From Comamonas testosteroni (GTDB lineage Bacteria > Pseudomonadota > Gammaproteobacteria > Burkholderiales > Burkholderiaceae_C): DNA of 64,000 nt. Made by a program: the position numbers and the translations under genes. Every line of letters begins with the position of its first letter. The first letter of the stretch is position 1. The notes beneath the pieces are model-generated. The model did no database searches. It was given only the letters and a program-made list of their open reading frames with translations, and had not been told where the DNA came from. Positions 53,806 through 60,719 of this stretch are shown here, in pieces. The stretch spans positions 111,836-175,835 of the forward strand of contig NZ_CP129673.1 of assembly GCF_030505195.1 (NCBI RefSeq), read 5' to 3'.

Positions 53806-53832
53806 TTGCATTTTTCTCCATTCAAGTATTCT
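53806..53832 (+). promoter_or_regulatory. Promoter-like TTGCAT-15-TATTCT
   Basis: TTGCAT at 53806-53811, 15 bp, TATTCT at 53827-53832, right after a terminator. The next gene starts only at 54068; the 235 bp between hold no evident gene. Confidence 0.45.
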
Positions 53833-54067
53833 TTTCTGAGGAAACACGACTTGTAGGTTCCTCTGTTCCATGTTGATCACCGTTGGTAGGCGGCTCAGGG
53901 AGTCGAAGTTACTTGAAAGCGATCTAGAAGTAGATTCAGCAATGAAAGACAACAGAATCGCATGATTTCTTATTTAGAAGTCGCCTGTAAGTCGCTATCT
54001 GGCCGCGCCACAAGAGTGTCTTGCAACCTAGACACCACTTGTAAGTTACATCAAAACAATCTGAAAA

Positions 54068-54556
54068 ATGACAAATCATCTGGAAGCGACTTTGAAAGAG
54101 GCTTCTATAGCCTGCCCAACCTTGCCGATCATGCCCTCGCCCTATCAAGAATGGCTTGAAGAGGCGGAACTTGGCCTTCTGGCCTTAGATGATTGCCGAA
54201 TTGAGTGCGACAACATGACATGGGTTATTTCGTACTTATTCAACAGAATAAAGCTGCCTCATAAATGCATGTCCGGGCACTTGATGCTGAGCAATCGGAA
54301 GAAGTACGTCACACCGCACTACTGGATTCAACTGCCTGCTGGATATGTTGTCGATCTCCGACTTCGCATGTGGTTCGGGGATGACGAAGCAATCCCACAT
54401 GGCATCTTCCAACCAGGCATGCACCCCAGGTTCATCTACTCCGGCAAGGAAGTTGAGCCATACAAGCTCACAGCTTCACTTGCCTCCATCCTCACAGACG
54501 GATTGATCTCTAACGTCAAACTGCCCAGCAAACAAAACCGTCCCCTGTGTAAATAG
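54068..54556 (+). CDS. Hypothetical protein, 162 aa
   Basis: A soluble protein with CRIECDNMTWVISYLFNRI, then HYWIQLPAGYVVDLRLRMWF (about 91-110). The spaced H-x-W...V-D-L pattern recalls the His-Asp part of transglutaminase or NAT-like folds, and CMSGH (about 67-71) could supply a Cys, but the order Cys-His-Asp is only suggestive. It lies 29 bp before the nuclease-like gene, in the same direction. Confidence 0.55.
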   Translation: MTNHLEATLKEASIACPTLPIMPSPYQEWLEEAELGLLALDDCRIECDNMTWVISYLFNRIKLPHKCMSGHLMLSNRKKYVTPHYWIQLPAGYVVDLRLRMWFGDDEAIPHGIFQPGMHPRFIYSGKEVEPYKLTASLASILTDGLISNVKLPSKQNRPLCK

Positions 54557-54585
54557 GGACAGGTCAACAGCACCAAGAGGGATAC

Positions 54586-55047
54586 ATGGACACCTCAACT
54601 AAATTCCTGATCGTCGTCTTCGGCGTTCCTCTCGCGCTCTCCGCATTCGAGCAACTGATGCACAGGATTGCAGGTGGCGCGCATTTCTGGCAGCAAGGCG
54701 AGAACATGCCGCGAGAACTCCGCAGGTCATCTGTGCTGATGAATGAGGAAGCAATCTCATGCACTCACCCCATCCCTATCCAAGGGCGTGTCGATCAAGT
54801 ATTCCTCGCCCCAGGTGGAGAAGTCATTCCTCTTGATACCAAGACACGTTCGGCCCACCGGGTCATGGAATCAGACGTTGTTCAGTTGTCTGTCTACGCT
54901 GTAGCTCTACGTCAGAAGTACCCTACCGCGAACGTTAGCCACGGCTATATCAGAACAGTTGTTGGCTCCGTCAATGACAAAACTGTGGTCTATCACCGGG
55001 TTCGGTTGCTCAGCGACCGGGCTGTCGTTCGGATCGCTACAGGCTGA
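54586..55047 (+). CDS. Membrane-anchored PD-(D/E)xK (RecB/Cas4-like) nuclease, 153 aa
   Basis: One N-terminal TM segment (FLIVVFGVPLALSAFEQL, about 7-24), then a small domain with IQGRVDQVFL (Asp about 70), VIPLDTKTR (Asp 84, Lys 86) and VQLSVYAVAL (Gln 100, Tyr 104). This D...DxK...QxxxY series is the signature of RecB/Cas4-type nucleases of the PD-(D/E)xK superfamily. No iron-sulfur Cys set is present. No CRISPR genes are nearby. A membrane-tethered DNA-processing role on this plasmid is inferred. Confidence 0.6.
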   Translation: MDTSTKFLIVVFGVPLALSAFEQLMHRIAGGAHFWQQGENMPRELRRSSVLMNEEAISCTHPIPIQGRVDQVFLAPGGEVIPLDTKTRSAHRVMESDVVQLSVYAVALRQKYPTANVSHGYIRTVVGSVNDKTVVYHRVRLLSDRAVVRIATG

Positions 55048-55060
55048 GCTGTGGCCTGTT

Positions 55061-55084
55061 CGCTTTTTCGCATGCGAAAAAGCG
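55061..55084. promoter_or_regulatory. Plasmid palindrome site 2 (24-bp perfect dyad)
   Basis: CGC and GCG flank a central TTTTTCGCATGCGAAAAA. It is the longest of the five copies, 15 bp before the next one. Confidence 0.75.
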
Positions 55085-55098
55085 GCATGTTGTGGCTA

Positions 55099-55118
55099 CT
55101 TTTTCGCATGCGAAAAAG
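55099..55118. promoter_or_regulatory. Plasmid palindrome site 3 (20-bp perfect dyad)
   Basis: C-TTTTTCGCATGCGAAAAA-G. Centre-to-centre distance from site 2 is 36 bp. Confidence 0.75.
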
Positions 55119-55154
55119 GTGTCCCTGCGGTCCTACTCTGTCCTCTCAGAACAA

Positions 55155-55168
55155 TTTAAGCGCTTAAA
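55155..55168. promoter_or_regulatory. Palindrome TTTAAGCGCTTAAA
   Basis: A perfect 14-bp dyad with a different sequence, 37 bp after site 3 and 47 bp before the promoter-like motif at 55215. It recalls the TTTAGC-GCTAAA shape of the IncP KorB operator. Single copy. Confidence 0.45.
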
Positions 55169-55214
55169 CCGGCCTTCGTAGGTGCATCGGCCCTTTTGGG
55201 GCATTGCTGAAAAC

Positions 55215-55241
55215 TTGCATTTTTTTAAAGGCGCATAGGAT
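55215..55241 (+). promoter_or_regulatory. Promoter-like TTGCAT-15-TAGGAT
   Basis: TTGCAT at 55215-55220 and TAGGAT at 55236-55241, 37 bp before the ATG at 55279 and downstream of three palindromes. Confidence 0.5.
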
Positions 55242-55278
55242 TTAAACAAACCGAAACATTCACTCACAAGGGGGCTGT

Positions 55279-55596
55279 ATGCCTAACTCACCGTCATACC
55301 AAGAGCTGCAAACCGAGAGCTTCAAGCTGTCTACTCAGGAGGAAGCTACTCTGCGCCGATACAGCACCGTCACAGGTGTGCTGGTGTGTGCCCAAGCTGT
55401 ATTCATCCCTGAGCTGGGAATTGCAGGCTCGGCGCTTGCTGGGGTGATCGGCATCGCACCTCTCGCCTACAAATTCTTCTGTGCTGAAGAAAACGCCAAG
55501 GGATTCACCACCCTCGTTTCCACTTTGATTCTCAGCCCCTTGCTGGGCCTTGTGATCGATTTGCTCATGCGCCTGCTCAAGCTCAACCTGATCTGA
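55279..55596 (+). CDS. Small membrane protein, 105 aa
   Basis: AAGGGGG precedes the ATG. A charged N-terminal part (residues 1-28) is followed by two to three hydrophobic segments: VTGVLVCAQAVFIPELGIAG, LAGVIGIAPLAYKFF and TLVSTLILSPLLGLVIDLLM. It is the first gene of a rightward series including an S49 peptidase and a DsbA-like protein, all envelope-linked. No family is recognised. Confidence 0.6.
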   Translation: MPNSPSYQELQTESFKLSTQEEATLRRYSTVTGVLVCAQAVFIPELGIAGSALAGVIGIAPLAYKFFCAEENAKGFTTLVSTLILSPLLGLVIDLLMRLLKLNLI

Positions 55597-55670
55597 GCTA
55601 GCGGACCCCTGGCATGAAGACCCAAGACTGAAAGCAAGGTCTGCGTCGTCGCCAATATAGAAAGTAATCC

Positions 55671-56636
55671 ATGAAGTTCAAGCTGTTTTCAAGGTCAGCT
55701 CCTACCCCTCCTTTGTCCGTCGATCAAGCCATCTGGGAAATACACAGCCAGTATCGCCGCCACAATCGCTGGAACATTCTGGCCAACATGATGAGGGCCA
55801 TAGGTGTTCTTCTCTTTCCGTTGGCCTTCATCGTCCTCTCAATGAATGGCGGCAACTGGCCATGGTCTTCATCGGAAGAGTCAAAGGCGCACACCGCCTT
55901 CGTCAACGTGCGAGGGGAAATTGCTGCTGGCTCTTTGGCTGATTCTGACCGCCTGATCCCGGCCATTCAGAAAGCATTCAAGAATGAGCATTCCAAGGCC
56001 ATCATCATCAAAATCAACTCGCCAGGTGGTAGCCCGGTTCCCTCCGGGCGTATCCACGATGAAATCTTGGTCCAACGCGCCAAGTTCCCTGAGAAGAAGG
56101 TTTATGCGGTCATTGACGACATCGGTGCATCTGGCGGCTACTACATCGCTGTTTCGGCCAATGAAATTTATGCAGACCGGGCGAGCCTGGTAGGCTCCAT
56201 CGGAGTGATCAGCTCCACCTTCGGTTTCACCGGCCTCATGGACAAGCTAGGCATTGAACGTCGCGCGATAACCGCTGGCGAGCACAAGGCACTGCTTGAC
56301 CCCTTCTCTCCCCTCTCGCCCGAGATCAAGAAATTCTGGGAGGCATTGTTGGCCCAGACCAATGAGCAGTTTGTCTCACGCGTAAAAACTGGTCGTGGTG
56401 ATCGCCTTCAAGACGACCCCAAGATCTTCTCGGGCCTGATCTGGAACGGGGAGCAAGCCAAGAACCTGGGCCTTATCGATGGCCTGGGTAGCATGGAGCA
56501 GGTCGCCAGTGACGTTATTGGCGTCAGCAAGCTCGTTGACTACACCCCAAGCGAAGATTTCTTCAAGCGCATGTCTCAGCGCGCCAAGGTTGAAGCTCGC
56601 GCATTACTCAGCAACGCCCTCCCCTCCCTTCGCTAA
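55671..56636 (+). CDS. S49-family (SppA/SohB-like) membrane peptidase
   Basis: 321 aa with one TM segment (IGVLLFPLAFIVLSMNG, about 44-60). KINSPGGSPVPSGRIHDEI, then VIDDIGASGGYYIAVSANEI with the catalytic Ser at about 154, SLVGSIGVISSTFG, and TAGEHKALLDPFSPLSPEIK with the catalytic Lys at about 206. It cleaves signal peptides or small membrane proteins. It is shorter than SppA and similar in size to SohB. A plasmid copy may process plasmid-encoded membrane proteins or lipoproteins. Confidence 0.9.
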   Translation: MKFKLFSRSAPTPPLSVDQAIWEIHSQYRRHNRWNILANMMRAIGVLLFPLAFIVLSMNGGNWPWSSSEESKAHTAFVNVRGEIAAGSLADSDRLIPAIQKAFKNEHSKAIIIKINSPGGSPVPSGRIHDEILVQRAKFPEKKVYAVIDDIGASGGYYIAVSANEIYADRASLVGSIGVISSTFGFTGLMDKLGIERRAITAGEHKALLDPFSPLSPEIKKFWEALLAQTNEQFVSRVKTGRGDRLQDDPKIFSGLIWNGEQAKNLGLIDGLGSMEQVASDVIGVSKLVDYTPSEDFFKRMSQRAKVEARALLSNALPSLR

Positions 56637-56650
56637 CTCCGTCGCTGGCA

Positions 56651-56734
56651 ATGAAGCACCTGCCAAAAAATGTCATCGCAGCCCTGATCGTTGTCATTCT
56701 CTTCCTGTGCTTGCTCAGCTCCGCTCAGATCTAA
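56651..56734 (+). CDS. Possible 27-aa single-TM peptide
   Basis: MKHLPKNVIAALIVVILFLC followed by LLSSAQI and a stop: a basic start and one hydrophobic span, filling most of the 113-bp gap between the peptidase and DsbA-like genes. The ribosome binding site is weak. It could be a small membrane peptide; confidence is limited by its length. Confidence 0.35.
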   Translation: MKHLPKNVIAALIVVILFLCLLSSAQI

Positions 56735-56749
56735 ATCAGCCGCTTCCAA

Positions 56750-57652
56750 ATGAACATGAACGCCCCTACTTCCGCTCAAACTTCTGAACCTAAAGCGGTT
56801 CAGTTCCGAAATGCATTCATCAACATCTTTCTACCCATCTTCGGTTTAATCATCGCTGGCTTCCTGGGCTGGCAACTCTACAAGCTCAACGACATCACAA
56901 GCTCATTCGGCAAAGGCTCGTCCGTGAGCTTCAAGACAGAAGACGAATTCAACAATGCAGTGGCCAAAGCCTTCAACAAGATCGTTGAAGACAAACAGAA
57001 AGCCATGGCCCAGAGCAAGCTGCAGAAGTTCACTGCCGCTCCCGAATTTGTGCCTGATGGCAAGCACATCTACGGCTCCATGGATGCGCGCTACACACTG
57101 GTGGAGTTCTCCGACCTGGAGTGCCCATATTGCAAACGCTTCCACAACACGCCCAAGCAGCTCGTGGACGCCAGCAAAGGCAATGTGAACTGGCAATGGA
57201 TGCACTACCCCCTGGACTTTCACAATCCTGCAGCTGCAGATCAGGCCATCGCATCTGAGTGCATCTCTGAACAACTGGGCAACCGCGCCTTCTGGGCTTT
57301 CTTAAACGATGTGTTTGTGCAGTCGCGTGGCAACGGTCAAGGCGTGCCCAATCTGGCTGAGCTGGCCACGGAAATTGGCGCTGACAGCAACAAGTTCCTC
57401 GAATGCGTCGGCTCTGGCAAATACCAGCAAAAAATCCAAGAGCACATGCAAAAGGCCGCGGCGCAAGGTATCAAGGCAACACCGGCAACTTTCGTTGTCG
57501 ATAACCACACCGGCAAGATGCAGCTCGTGGCTGGTGCCCAGCCCGTGCAAGCGTTGATGGCTGCTGTCTCCAAGCTCAAGGCAGAAGCTGAAGAGGAAGC
57601 AGAAAGCCAGAACGGCCCTGGTGAACAAAGCGCTGTGCAAGACAAGAGTTAA
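56750..57652 (+). CDS. DsbA-like thiol-disulfide protein, membrane-anchored
   Basis: 300 aa. N-terminal TM anchor (INIFLPIFGLIIAGFLGWQL, about 24-43), a helical linker, then a thioredoxin fold: TLVEFSDLECPYCKRFHNTP with C125-P-Y-C128, and the cis-Pro loop KATPATFVVDNHTG near 245. It ends with an acidic tail (AEAEEEAESQNGPGEQ). It most likely forms or shuffles disulfides in the periplasm. The N-terminus MNMNAP is shared with the next gene, suggesting local duplication of the start region. Confidence 0.85.
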   Translation: MNMNAPTSAQTSEPKAVQFRNAFINIFLPIFGLIIAGFLGWQLYKLNDITSSFGKGSSVSFKTEDEFNNAVAKAFNKIVEDKQKAMAQSKLQKFTAAPEFVPDGKHIYGSMDARYTLVEFSDLECPYCKRFHNTPKQLVDASKGNVNWQWMHYPLDFHNPAAADQAIASECISEQLGNRAFWAFLNDVFVQSRGNGQGVPNLAELATEIGADSNKFLECVGSGKYQQKIQEHMQKAAAQGIKATPATFVVDNHTGKMQLVAGAQPVQALMAAVSKLKAEAEEEAESQNGPGEQSAVQDKS

Positions 57653-57664
57653 AAGTCAGGAGCC

Positions 57665-58105
57665 ATGAACATGAATGCCCCTGGCGTAATCGCCGTTGCG
57701 AACGGACCCAAGAAACCCAAGCTTCAGCTCAAGAGGGCAGTTTTGGAATACGTCGAAGGAATGGCCCTGGATCTTGGCGAAGTGCTAATGCTTGAGGTTC
57801 TGGAGCCAGCCGACCGTAAGGCTCTCCAAGACGCACAGCGCGTTTGTCTCAAACTGACATTGCAAAAGCGCCTGCACGGTGTTGACTCTTTCGTATGGGA
57901 GCAATTGCAGGCTGCGATGAAGGACGACTATAAAAAGGACGCCTGGGCATTCGAAGAAGAAGCACTTCTACTGACTGCGATGGGTTCCATCTGTGCACCT
58001 GAGATCGACATCGCCTTGCTTTCAAAGCGCATGAATAGATCCCCTTACTCTGTCGCGCTCAAAGCCTTGGAATTGGGCTATCTGCGCGCTCCTTCTTCCG
58101 ACTGA
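57665..58105 (+). CDS. Hypothetical protein with C-terminal HTH-like motif, paralogue A
   Basis: 146 aa; GGAG precedes the ATG 12 bp after the DsbA-like gene. The C-terminus EIDIALLSKRMNRSPYSVAL, then KALELGYL, is closely similar to that of the next gene (EIDVHHLSTQLGRSPYSVAS, KLVQHGFL). This looks like a helix-turn-helix or SANT-like unit. The N-terminal halves also align loosely (VEGMALDLGEVLMLEVLE against TAGDLDEIVKIDGLT). Function unknown; DNA binding is possible. Confidence 0.6.
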   Translation: MNMNAPGVIAVANGPKKPKLQLKRAVLEYVEGMALDLGEVLMLEVLEPADRKALQDAQRVCLKLTLQKRLHGVDSFVWEQLQAAMKDDYKKDAWAFEEEALLLTAMGSICAPEIDIALLSKRMNRSPYSVALKALELGYLRAPSSD

Positions 58106-58155
58106 AGACCTCGGCCACTATCGCAGTGGCTTAGCCTCCCACTCAAGGAGTCACC

Positions 58156-58638
58156 ATGTCACGTATTAAAAATGCTCTGGTCCGCGCCCTGAAGGCTACG
58201 GCGGGTGATCTGGATGAAATCGTCAAAATAGACGGCCTAACCAAGCAGGAGCGTTTCGTCTTGCATTCGGCTCGGGAGATTTGTGAGCGCCTGATGACGG
58301 AACAGATACGAAGCCGCGTATCCAGCCCCCCTACCCCGTCCCAGGCCGAACGACATCACTCTGACAAGCCAAAGCCACCCCAGCAGTTGCCACGGAGTCA
58401 GAAAGGAAAGCCAGCTGAGCACAATCACCAGAAGCAATTCGCCAACCACGGCAAGCCCTGGTTGCCCAATGAGGTGGGCATCATCCAAAATGCTATCACC
58501 CTGGCCAGGGCTAAGGCGGTGGAGATCGATGTGCATCACCTCTCTACTCAACTAGGACGTTCGCCCTACTCTGTCGCGTCGAAGTTGGTACAGCACGGGT
58601 TCCTCAATGAAGATTGGGCGCAACAATTTCGCAAATAG
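58156..58638 (+). CDS. Hypothetical protein with C-terminal HTH-like motif, paralogue B
   Basis: 160 aa; AAGGAG precedes the ATG. An N-terminal helical part (ALVRALKATAGDLDEIVKID), a central basic Pro/Gln/His-rich linker (about 55-98), and a C-terminal WLPNEVGIIQNAITLARAKA plus EIDVHHLSTQLGRSPYSVAS unit shared with paralogue A. The linker is the main difference between the two. It is the last gene before the ParB-like gene and its control region. Confidence 0.6.
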   Translation: MSRIKNALVRALKATAGDLDEIVKIDGLTKQERFVLHSAREICERLMTEQIRSRVSSPPTPSQAERHHSDKPKPPQQLPRSQKGKPAEHNHQKQFANHGKPWLPNEVGIIQNAITLARAKAVEIDVHHLSTQLGRSPYSVASKLVQHGFLNEDWAQQFRK

Positions 58639-58689
58639 CGCAAAGATCACAACACAGACTCAATGACTAGATAGACTGCATAGCAAGGC

Positions 58690-58705
58690 TTTTCGCATGC
58701 GAAAA
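58690..58705. promoter_or_regulatory. Plasmid palindrome site 4 (TTTTCGCATGCGAAAA)
   Basis: A perfect 16-bp dyad, 18 bp upstream of the TTGCAT motif that serves the ParB-like gene. Confidence 0.75.
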
Positions 58706-58723
58706 AATCGGTAGCTGAAGTCC

Positions 58724-58750
58724 TTGCATTTTTCTTGATCGCAGTACCAT
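58724..58750 (+). promoter_or_regulatory. Promoter-like TTGCAT-15-TACCAT
   Basis: TTGCAT at 58724-58729 and TACCAT at 58745-58750, 32 bp before the ATG at 58783. Confidence 0.5.
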
Positions 58751-58782
58751 AAATTAAGTCTGTCAATTGGAGGGATACAACC

Positions 58783-59808
58783 ATGTCTACTGCAGCACCC
58801 AAGAAACAACCTCACCCCGACACCATCAATTCGCTCAAGGCACTGGAAAAGAGCCTCCCTCTTGAAGAGATGTCGCGCACCGATGGCTTCCTGCTTCATC
58901 ACTCTTTGGTGGTCCCTCAACCAGGGTTCAATGCTCGCACCGCCTTCATGGACGAGGATGAGTACTTTGCAATGCCCGAGAACGCTGCCCGCGTTCGGAT
59001 GTTTGCGGATGCCTATAAGGAAGGCAAGTACGTCCCGAACATCCTGGTGAAGGTCATTGGCGGCGTTGCCTATATCCGTGATGGCTACACACGCAAGCGC
59101 GGCTTGAATTTGGCCATTGCCGAAGGGGCGCTGATCCAGAAGATTTTCGTCACTGAGATGAAGGGTGACGACGCTGAACAGGCTTTGGTTGTCATCAACG
59201 GCAACAACGGCGCTCCTGTATCTGTTTTGTCCTGTGCGGTGCAATATCAGCTTCTTGAAAGCTGGGGCTGGAGCATTGCAGAGATGGCCAGACGCTCCAA
59301 CGTGACTCCAGAAGCTGTTCGTTTCGCACTCTCGCTGTTGGATCTGCCTTTGCCTGTCAAAGTGATGATCCAGAAAAATGAAGTCTCTGCGACAACGGCT
59401 TTGGAGCAGTTCAACGAACATGGAAATGACGTTGTAGAGATCCTGGCCGAAGCAGTCAAAACGGCTAAGGCTGCGCTGCCTGTGAAAGCTGCAGACGATT
59501 CCAAAAGTGGCGAGGGGGAGGGTGCCAACCCAGCGAAGAAAAAGCGCGCGCTTGTGACGAAGAAGCACCTGAAAGCGACTGCCGCCCCCAAGATGAACAA
59601 AAAGATGGTGACGGCCATGCACACCAGCCTCTCAGGCCTCACCAGCCGCCTGGATAGCATCACACCATCGGATGATGGACAGGCGTTCCTCATGAAGCTG
59701 ACCAGCGAAGATGTTGCTTTGCTGCGCGAACTGGCAGGAAAGCTGCCGCAGCTCACGCCCAAAGGCGAAGAAAAGAATGAAAATCAGGAAGAACTCAGTC
59801 TGGAATGA
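58783..59808 (+). CDS. ParB-like (ParB/Spo0J superfamily) protein, 341 aa
   Basis: GGAGG lies before the ATG. The N-terminal half (FMDEDEYFAMPENAARVRMF, then IRDGYTRKRGLNLAIAEG) resembles a degenerate ParB nuclease-like domain. The middle has a clear HTH, WSIAEMARRSNVTPEAVRFA, followed by LSLLDLPLPVKVMIQKNEVS, as in ParB/KorB. A basic linker (GANPAKKKRALVTKKHLKAT) and an acidic tail follow. It differs from the ParB at 60716. One of the two is the likely reader of the TTTTTCGCATGCGAAAAA sites, which flank this gene at 58690 and 59836. Confidence 0.7.
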   Translation: MSTAAPKKQPHPDTINSLKALEKSLPLEEMSRTDGFLLHHSLVVPQPGFNARTAFMDEDEYFAMPENAARVRMFADAYKEGKYVPNILVKVIGGVAYIRDGYTRKRGLNLAIAEGALIQKIFVTEMKGDDAEQALVVINGNNGAPVSVLSCAVQYQLLESWGWSIAEMARRSNVTPEAVRFALSLLDLPLPVKVMIQKNEVSATTALEQFNEHGNDVVEILAEAVKTAKAALPVKAADDSKSGEGEGANPAKKKRALVTKKHLKATAAPKMNKKMVTAMHTSLSGLTSRLDSITPSDDGQAFLMKLTSEDVALLRELAGKLPQLTPKGEEKNENQEELSLE

Positions 59809-59835
59809 GCCAGTAGGCCCAGACTTCCCCCAGCT

Positions 59836-59853
59836 TTTTTCGCATGCGAAAAA
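59836..59853. promoter_or_regulatory. Plasmid palindrome site 5 (TTTTTCGCATGCGAAAAA)
   Basis: A perfect 18-bp dyad, 38 bp before the parA start. Confidence 0.75.
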
Positions 59854-59891
59854 GACTGGACATAACACTCAAGAGGCCACCGGGCGATCTA

Positions 59892-60719
59892 ATGAACAAA
59901 GTCATCAAGCGCAAACACAAGGGTAAAGCCAAGGTCGTCAGCTTCTCCAACCAGAAGGGTGGGGTGGGGAAGTCAACGGTGTGCATCCAGACTGCCTTCT
60001 ATCTCGCTATCAAAGAACAAGCAAAGACTCTTGTGCTGGACTTCGATGCCCAGGGCAACACATCCTCCCGACTTGTTCCACATGAAACAAATTCTGAGGG
60101 TGAGCTGGTCCCCGTTTACAGCGGTACTCGTGTGGTGGATTTGTTTAAAAAGGACATCGGCCCCATCGAAGTCATTCACTGCCCATGCGGTGTTGACCTC
60201 ATTCACACACTAAAGAACGACCACGATCTCAGTGAGATCGAAACCGGCCTCACGCTTGTAGACGCATTGAATCCGCGTGAGAATTTGCGTGAACTCTTAC
60301 AGCAGTACGACTATGTTTTGATCGACTGCCCGCCTAGCCTCGGCCGCAAGCTTTATGCTGCCCTCGCCATGAGCACCCATGTCGTAGCACCCGTCAAGCT
60401 GTCTGGTTTTGCTTACGATGGTCTAGAGGGCCTGCTGAGAACGTTGATCGGTGTTCAGCACTCTACGAATCCCGATCTTGAGATCTTGGGCGTCTTCATC
60501 AACGACCGCACGTCTTCGCTCAGCCATGAGCGTGCTGAAGAGAAGATACGCGCGGCTATCCCGGATCTCGTGTTCAAAAATACCATCAGAAACCGTCCCC
60601 CCCTGGATACAGCAACATCTGATGGGGTCCCGATCTGGACGCTCCCTTACGCTCACGTTGCCGCCAAAGAAGTGCTGGCCGTGATTAAAGAGCTGCTGTC
60701 GAAAGTGAACAAGAAATGA
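59892..60719 (+). CDS. parA: ParA partition ATPase
   Basis: 275 aa from MNKVIKRKHKGKAKVVSFSN. An in-frame ATG at 59844 lies inside the palindrome and gives a less typical N-terminus. Deviant Walker A NQKGGVGKSTVCIQTAF near residue 20, LVLDFDAQGNTSSRL, Walker B YDYVLIDCPPSLGRKLYAAL, and VAPVKLSGFAYDGLEGLLRT. It has no long N-terminal HTH, so it is closer to type Ib/IncC2-like ParA. It drives plasmid segregation with ParB, which it overlaps by 4 bp. Confidence 0.93.
   Translation: MNKVIKRKHKGKAKVVSFSNQKGGVGKSTVCIQTAFYLAIKEQAKTLVLDFDAQGNTSSRLVPHETNSEGELVPVYSGTRVVDLFKKDIGPIEVIHCPCGVDLIHTLKNDHDLSEIETGLTLVDALNPRENLRELLQQYDYVLIDCPPSLGRKLYAALAMSTHVVAPVKLSGFAYDGLEGLLRTLIGVQHSTNPDLEILGVFINDRTSSLSHERAEEKIRAAIPDLVFKNTIRNRPPLDTATSDGVPIWTLPYAHVAAKEVLAVIKELLSKVNKK

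Noticed and set aside
59844..59891. Upstream start for parA
   Set aside because: The ATG lies inside the palindrome and adds a basic stretch not typical of short ParA proteins; the start at 59892 is preferred.
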